NCBI GenBank assembly: GCA_011033025.1
Contig: WFMF01000008.1
Location: 1,449,227-1,513,226 of the forward strand
Length of the DNA stretch: 64,000 nucleotides
DNA from: Beroe forskalii
Lineage: Eukaryota; Ctenophora; Nuda; Beroida; Beroidae
Direction: 5' to 3'
The notes below the pieces were generated by a model that was given only the letters and a program-made list of their open reading frames with translations, did no database searches and had not been told where the DNA came from. Numbering within the stretch: the stretch's first letter is position 1; every line of letters starts with the position of its first letter. Position numbers and translations under genes: made by a program. Positions 61,101-64,000 of the stretch are shown here, one piece after another.

Positions 61101-62243
61101 CTTCCTTCCCTTCCTTCCTTCCCTTCCTTCCTTCCCTTCCTTCCTTCCTTCCTTCCCTTCCTTCCTTCCTTCCTTCCTTCCTTCCTTCCCTTCCTTCCCT
61201 TCCTTCCTTCCCTTCCTTCCCTTCCTTCCCTTCCTTCCTTCCTTCCTTCCTTCCCTTCCTTCCCTTCCTTCCCTTCCTTCCTTCCTTCCCTTCCTTCCTT
61301 CCTTCCTTCCTTCCTTCCTTCCTTCCTTCCTTCCCCTTCCTTCCTTCCTTCCTTCCTTCCCTTCCTTTTTCCTTCCTTCCTTCCTTCCCTTCCCTTCCCT
61401 TCCCTTCCTTCCCTTCCTTCCCTTCCTTCCCTTCCTTCCCTTCATTCCCTTCCTTCCCTTCCTTCCTAACTTACCGTCGAAATTTCAGGTAACCCAACGG
61501 GTCAGAATCTACCAGCTGAAAACATAGCCGAGATAATAAAGTTTGCCAACCGCCACAACCTTCTGATAATGGCTGACGAAGTGTACCAGGACAACATTTG
61601 GGGGGACTCCGACTCCTTCACCTCCTTCAAGAAGGTCTTGAGGGACCTTGGACCAGACTATGACAACCAGCCCCTGGCCTCCTTCCACTCCGTGTCCAAG
61701 GGTTTCATGGGGGAGTGTGGGCTGAGAGGGGGTTACTGCGAGATGACAAACTTCGACCCCGAAGTGAAGGGCATGCTGGCTAAGTTGATATCCGCGTCTC
61801 TGTGCTCCTCCACTGCTGGACAGGTCGCCATCAGCTGCATGATCAAGCCACCTACTGCTGACGCTGCTGAGCTCTACCAGTCCGAGACTTCAGCCGTCCT
61901 TCAGTCGCTCAAGGACCGGTCCGTGCTCGTGCACCGGAAGCTGAACGAGATTCCGGGGATCGTGTGCAACGAGCTGCAGGGCGCCATGTACGCCTTCCCC
62001 CGGGTGGAGATACCAGACAAGGCAATCCAGATAGCAGAGAGCAAGGGCATGCAGCCGGACTTCTTCTACTGCCTCGAGTTGCTGGAGCACACGGGAATCT
62101 GTGTTGTGCCGGGCAGCGGGTTCTGGCAAATTCCAGGGACATTCCACTTCAGGATGACAATTCTGCCGCCCAAGGACCAACTGGTCGTGTTCCTGGACAA
62201 ACTCGCACAGTTTCATATGGAATTCACTGAGAAGTACAGCTAA
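52159..62243 (+). CDS. GPT: Alanine aminotransferase, right copy (complete)
   Basis: The enzyme moves an amino group between alanine and 2-oxoglutarate using PLP. Seven exons, 52159-52293, 52478-52567, 54515-54629, 56046-56176, 58444-58560, 58956-59073 and 61489-62243, join with matching phases to 486 codons; vertebrate GPT has about 496. Motifs in order: [65 protein letters not shown] (PLP-binding Lys) and [20 protein letters not shown] (substrate-binding Arg). Start: the first ATG in the 5' exon; no mitochondrial presequence is obvious, though an upstream exon cannot be excluded. Introns hold a nested antisense gene, a junction minisatellite and two more arrays. Confidence 0.96.
53091..53735 (-). 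CDS. Nested Cys-rich membrane protein, right copy
   Basis: 214 codons, intact, antisense inside the ALT intron 2. It differs from the left copy by three extra leucines in the signal peptide and about six substitutions. One of these turns a Tyr into an additional Cys in the ectodomain ([10 protein letters not shown] instead of [10 protein letters not shown]). The transmembrane segment and both PPxY motifs are conserved. An open frame in both copies suggests it is a working gene. Confidence 0.8.
   Translation of the reverse strand: MSPPHLPLLLLLLLLPQCLHCYDCYDQKCRGTGNYATTYITCDQEFNRCDSDPMVGGFPICKEGPPGSGVYCRHSNFDCATDEDGIACCDYPSYETDWVIIGPCLGGGVILVICVVCCCARMQKPVNHTFIIQPPAGATETSQPWVLNTASAQPVLLHKPGEPGYGATGSTSLGGAELPPGYSGKAEDSVEPPAYEPVSPTAPPHTEYNIYPSI
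55075..55440 (+). CDS. Unidentified 121-codon ORF in ALT intron, right copy
   Basis: Right-arm copy of the ORF at 4193-4558. Here the upstream extension is uninterrupted: the frame is open from before 54985 and reads [20 protein letters not shown] before the Met. No convincing splice acceptor was pinned down. A 228-codon ORF on the opposite strand (55476-54790) overlaps it and is probably a shadow. Confidence 0.4.
   Translation: MDWMNGPLRDIYYLGVHGGRMVIRYRGMGSIHFMEHGTLRQFGDTNWMEQNQKYGDLQCWYAEFPSVSFPCTVRITGHTTPHCGGRTGRVTKPAVETWTFVEIGPDGALIRQNINSNKEWF
56177..58400 (+). repeat. Exon-junction minisatellite, right copy
   Basis: About 43 units, by length, of GTAGGTAACATGTTAACATC followed by TTCATTGGTACAGGGGCTAGTGGCTGTATCAAG (53 bp) or a 50-bp variant with TTACTGGAGC. 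The array starts exactly at the donor of ALT exon 4, whose own end (TTCATTGGAACAGGGGCTAG and onward) is the template. Units alternate between the two variants in places, which suggests higher-order duplication. Confidence 0.95.
59099..59242. repeat. Repeat near ALT exon 6 donor (copy B)
   Basis: Homologous to the APC intron repeat at 45335-45486. It begins 25 bp after the exon 6 donor. Relative to transcription the two copies lie in opposite orientations. Confidence 0.72.
59950..60215. repeat. Degenerate tandem repeat of about 65 bp
   Basis: About four units containing GTGTCAACGTCATAG, TTGGTATG and CGTAGC/CGTAAC, ATTCGTCATGC. Lies in the last ALT intron. Confidence 0.8.
60297..61026. repeat. 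17-bp tandem repeat
   Basis: About 42 units of GGTACCGTTGTTAATAA with scattered variants, running straight into the pyrimidine tract that follows. Confidence 0.95.
61027..61467. repeat. CCTTC/CCTT polypyrimidine tract
   Basis: A pure C/T strand of about 440 bp ending about 20 bp before the acceptor of the last ALT exon (61488). The long Lys/Gly/Glu and Pro/Ser/Leu ORFs across it are artefacts of composition. Confidence 0.95.
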
Positions 62244-63010
62244 GAATCAGCTGTTGAATTGGAAATTATTTAGAGGGGGTGTTTTCACTTTCACTGTATT
62301 TTTTTGATTGAAGTTGAGATTTTTCTATCATTCCCAATATAAAGACAATCACATTGTTGGCTAGGAAGATATTTTTATTCTTTTTTAATTTTTAAAAGCA
62401 AAATATGAGCAGATTCTAAGATGTTAACTAAAATTTATAATTGAAAAAAAATAGTTGTACTTTGTAGCATTTAAGTTTGATTAACTTAGTCATTTAATTT
62501 TGTATGAATATGATCACGATTCCTCATCCTCATCCTGGTTTTGTTATTAAATATTACTATACTGTGAAAATTGTTTATTGTGGTATTGGTAAGAGTTAAG
62601 ACAATGTTTCAATGACTTAGCAGTGCACAATTTAGCAATGTCACCGCTGGCCCACATCCAGGGGAGGGCCCTGGGGGTTACTGTTAGTGCTACGCCCCCT
62701 TGGAAAAATTTGTCTGACGTCGTCAGACCCATTATTTAGGCAACGCCTGACAAGGAAAAATGAGGCTCCCAAAATTATTTTACCATTGGCGCCAATGGCA
62801 CCATTGGTGCCAGTGGCGCCAATGGTAGCAATAGAGCCAATGGCACCATTTATGCAATTTAAATGGTGCCAGTGGCGCTAATGGCAGTGGCACCATTGGC
62901 ACCAATAATCCCAATGGCGCCAAATGTTCCATTGGTGCCAATGATACCATTGAAATGGCACCATTGCTACCATTGGTGTCGCCAATGGCACCATTGGTGC
63001 TTCTACCCTC
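62244..63010. repeat. 3' flank of ALT with dispersed repeats
   Basis: AT-rich 3' flank to about 62690. A GTCTGACGTCGTCAGACCC element with CAACGCCTGACAAGG lies at 62710-62755. At 62785-63005 there are 9-bp-period palindromic repeats of GGCACCATTGGTGCC and GGCGCCAATGG type. Confidence 0.75.
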
Positions 63011-64000
63011 TAATGGTGATCTCGACTTAAGTACCGGGTGTTCACGGCAGTTATTCCTAACTTTGAGCGACGATTGTGGGAGAACCAAAGCAGATAGGCT
63101 TACCAAAATTTGAAAAATGGTTCAAAATGACTATAAAATAGTGACCAGCTATCCCAGCTGATTTTTTTTTGATGATTTTGTCCCCGTTCACCTAGGGCCT
63201 TGTTGTTTATGTTTTGTTTTGACTTGTGCTGCAGTATGCGTTGTGATAAAATAAATAAGATGGGAGCTGGGGTTAAGGTTGGTTATCACTTAAGGAGTAA
63301 AGTAGTATGGTTCATCTATAGCTGTATGCTCGTAGGGCTCAGGGTTCATGACGTAACAAAATTCGCTCACTATGCTATCCCTATGACGTATCAAAATGAA
63401 CTCTATATTATGGCGTATTCATTGCCCTCAGGAGCTCAGGGTCTATATTGTATCGTTATGGTTAAATTCATTGTAATTGTAAAGCATGAGACTTAATAAT
63501 CAGCAGGGTTGCGTTGAGGTTCGTGCCACGTGTCCTTTTAATGACCCGGGAATACAGACTGTCGCGCGATTCCCTTCGTCACAGTTCAACTCCAAATTTT
63601 TACAATATGCTGTGCTGCAGCTGTATTTGAAATCATTTGTCAATAAAAGAATAAACTAAGAGAAACTCGGGTATAAAAAGGTGGAAATGCCTGATTGGCT
63701 TTTGAGTTAAACTTGGCTATTTTGCAAAATGCATGTTTTGAATTTGGTAAAATCGAATATGAAAGTATGAACGATCACAGTCGCAATATTCTTACAAATA
63801 GTAATACAATAGAACAAAAAGGTGGATGCGTTACGCCTTATAGGCCGGCACCACTTTAATCACTATAATATGTCGCCCATACTCAACCCGTACTATTGCG
63901 TGATTTTCACCACGACTTCAATCATTATCATGGGGCGAAAATCACAATATCCATCATAAATAAATAACGAAAACGTGTGTATCCGTTACATATATAAAAC
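63011..64000. other. No gene recognised
   Basis: Unique-looking AT-rich sequence with several short ORFs, none with recognisable motifs. Confidence 0.45.

Noticed and set aside
60981..61527. Long ORFs of Lys/Gly/Glu or Pro/Ser/Leu composition
   Set aside because: They are translations of a pure polypyrimidine tract; no frame shows real protein features.
62780..63106. Collagen-like Gly-Ala-Ile peptide
   Set aside because: Arises from 9-bp palindromic GGCACCATT repeats; the frame is not maintained and there is no gene context.

Overview
This window is nuclear DNA of an animal, most likely a marine invertebrate. The genes are intron-rich orthologs of animal genes: PSMD3/Rpn3, a SENP6/7-type SUMO protease, alanine aminotransferase (GPT), an APC-like Armadillo protein and an ISG20/AEN-like exonuclease. 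Between them lie CR1/L2-like LINE, hAT-like, foldback and MITE-like elements and many minisatellites. I cannot name the species or phylum from sequence alone.

The dominant structure is a large inverted duplication. A left arm (1 to about 11142, running off the window) and a right arm (about 50389 to at least 58400) each carry the alanine aminotransferase gene, transcribed outward: minus on the left, plus on the right. An intron of each copy contains an intact antisense single-exon gene for a small Cys-rich, PPxY-bearing membrane protein. Another intron of each copy begins with a long minisatellite built from the exon end plus its 5' splice site. The arms differ by transposon insertions and point changes. 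The right copy is complete (7 exons, 486 codons); the left shows its first four coding exons.

The unique centre (about 11.1 to 50.4 kb) holds, in order: PSMD3 (minus, 3 exons); palindromic GC-rich repeats; a SENP6/7-like gene (minus, 14 exons whose lengths sum to an intact reading frame); a near full-length CR1/L2-like LINE (minus) with a canonical A AAA AAC slippery site at its ORF1/ORF2 overlap; a truncated exonuclease gene; GC-rich foldback sequence; a 4.1-kb giant-palindrome foldback element with 9-bp target duplications; a 1.06-kb foldback element with 8-bp duplications; exons of an unassigned gene and of an APC-like gene (minus); and the start of an EF-hand gene cut off at the right duplication breakpoint. 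Right of the duplicated arm, the aminotransferase gene continues through two more tandem arrays to its catalytic exon at 61489-62243, followed by repeat-rich DNA.

The most notable pattern is repeated tandem duplication of exon-intron junctions: the ALT exon 4 donor (dozens of copies), a SENP exon donor (3 copies) and the ALT exon 1 start region. Other points of interest are the LINE frameshift signal, the two foldback elements, a tRNA-Asp copy lacking exactly its T arm, and a shared repeat that makes up most of an APC intron and also sits near an ALT splice donor.
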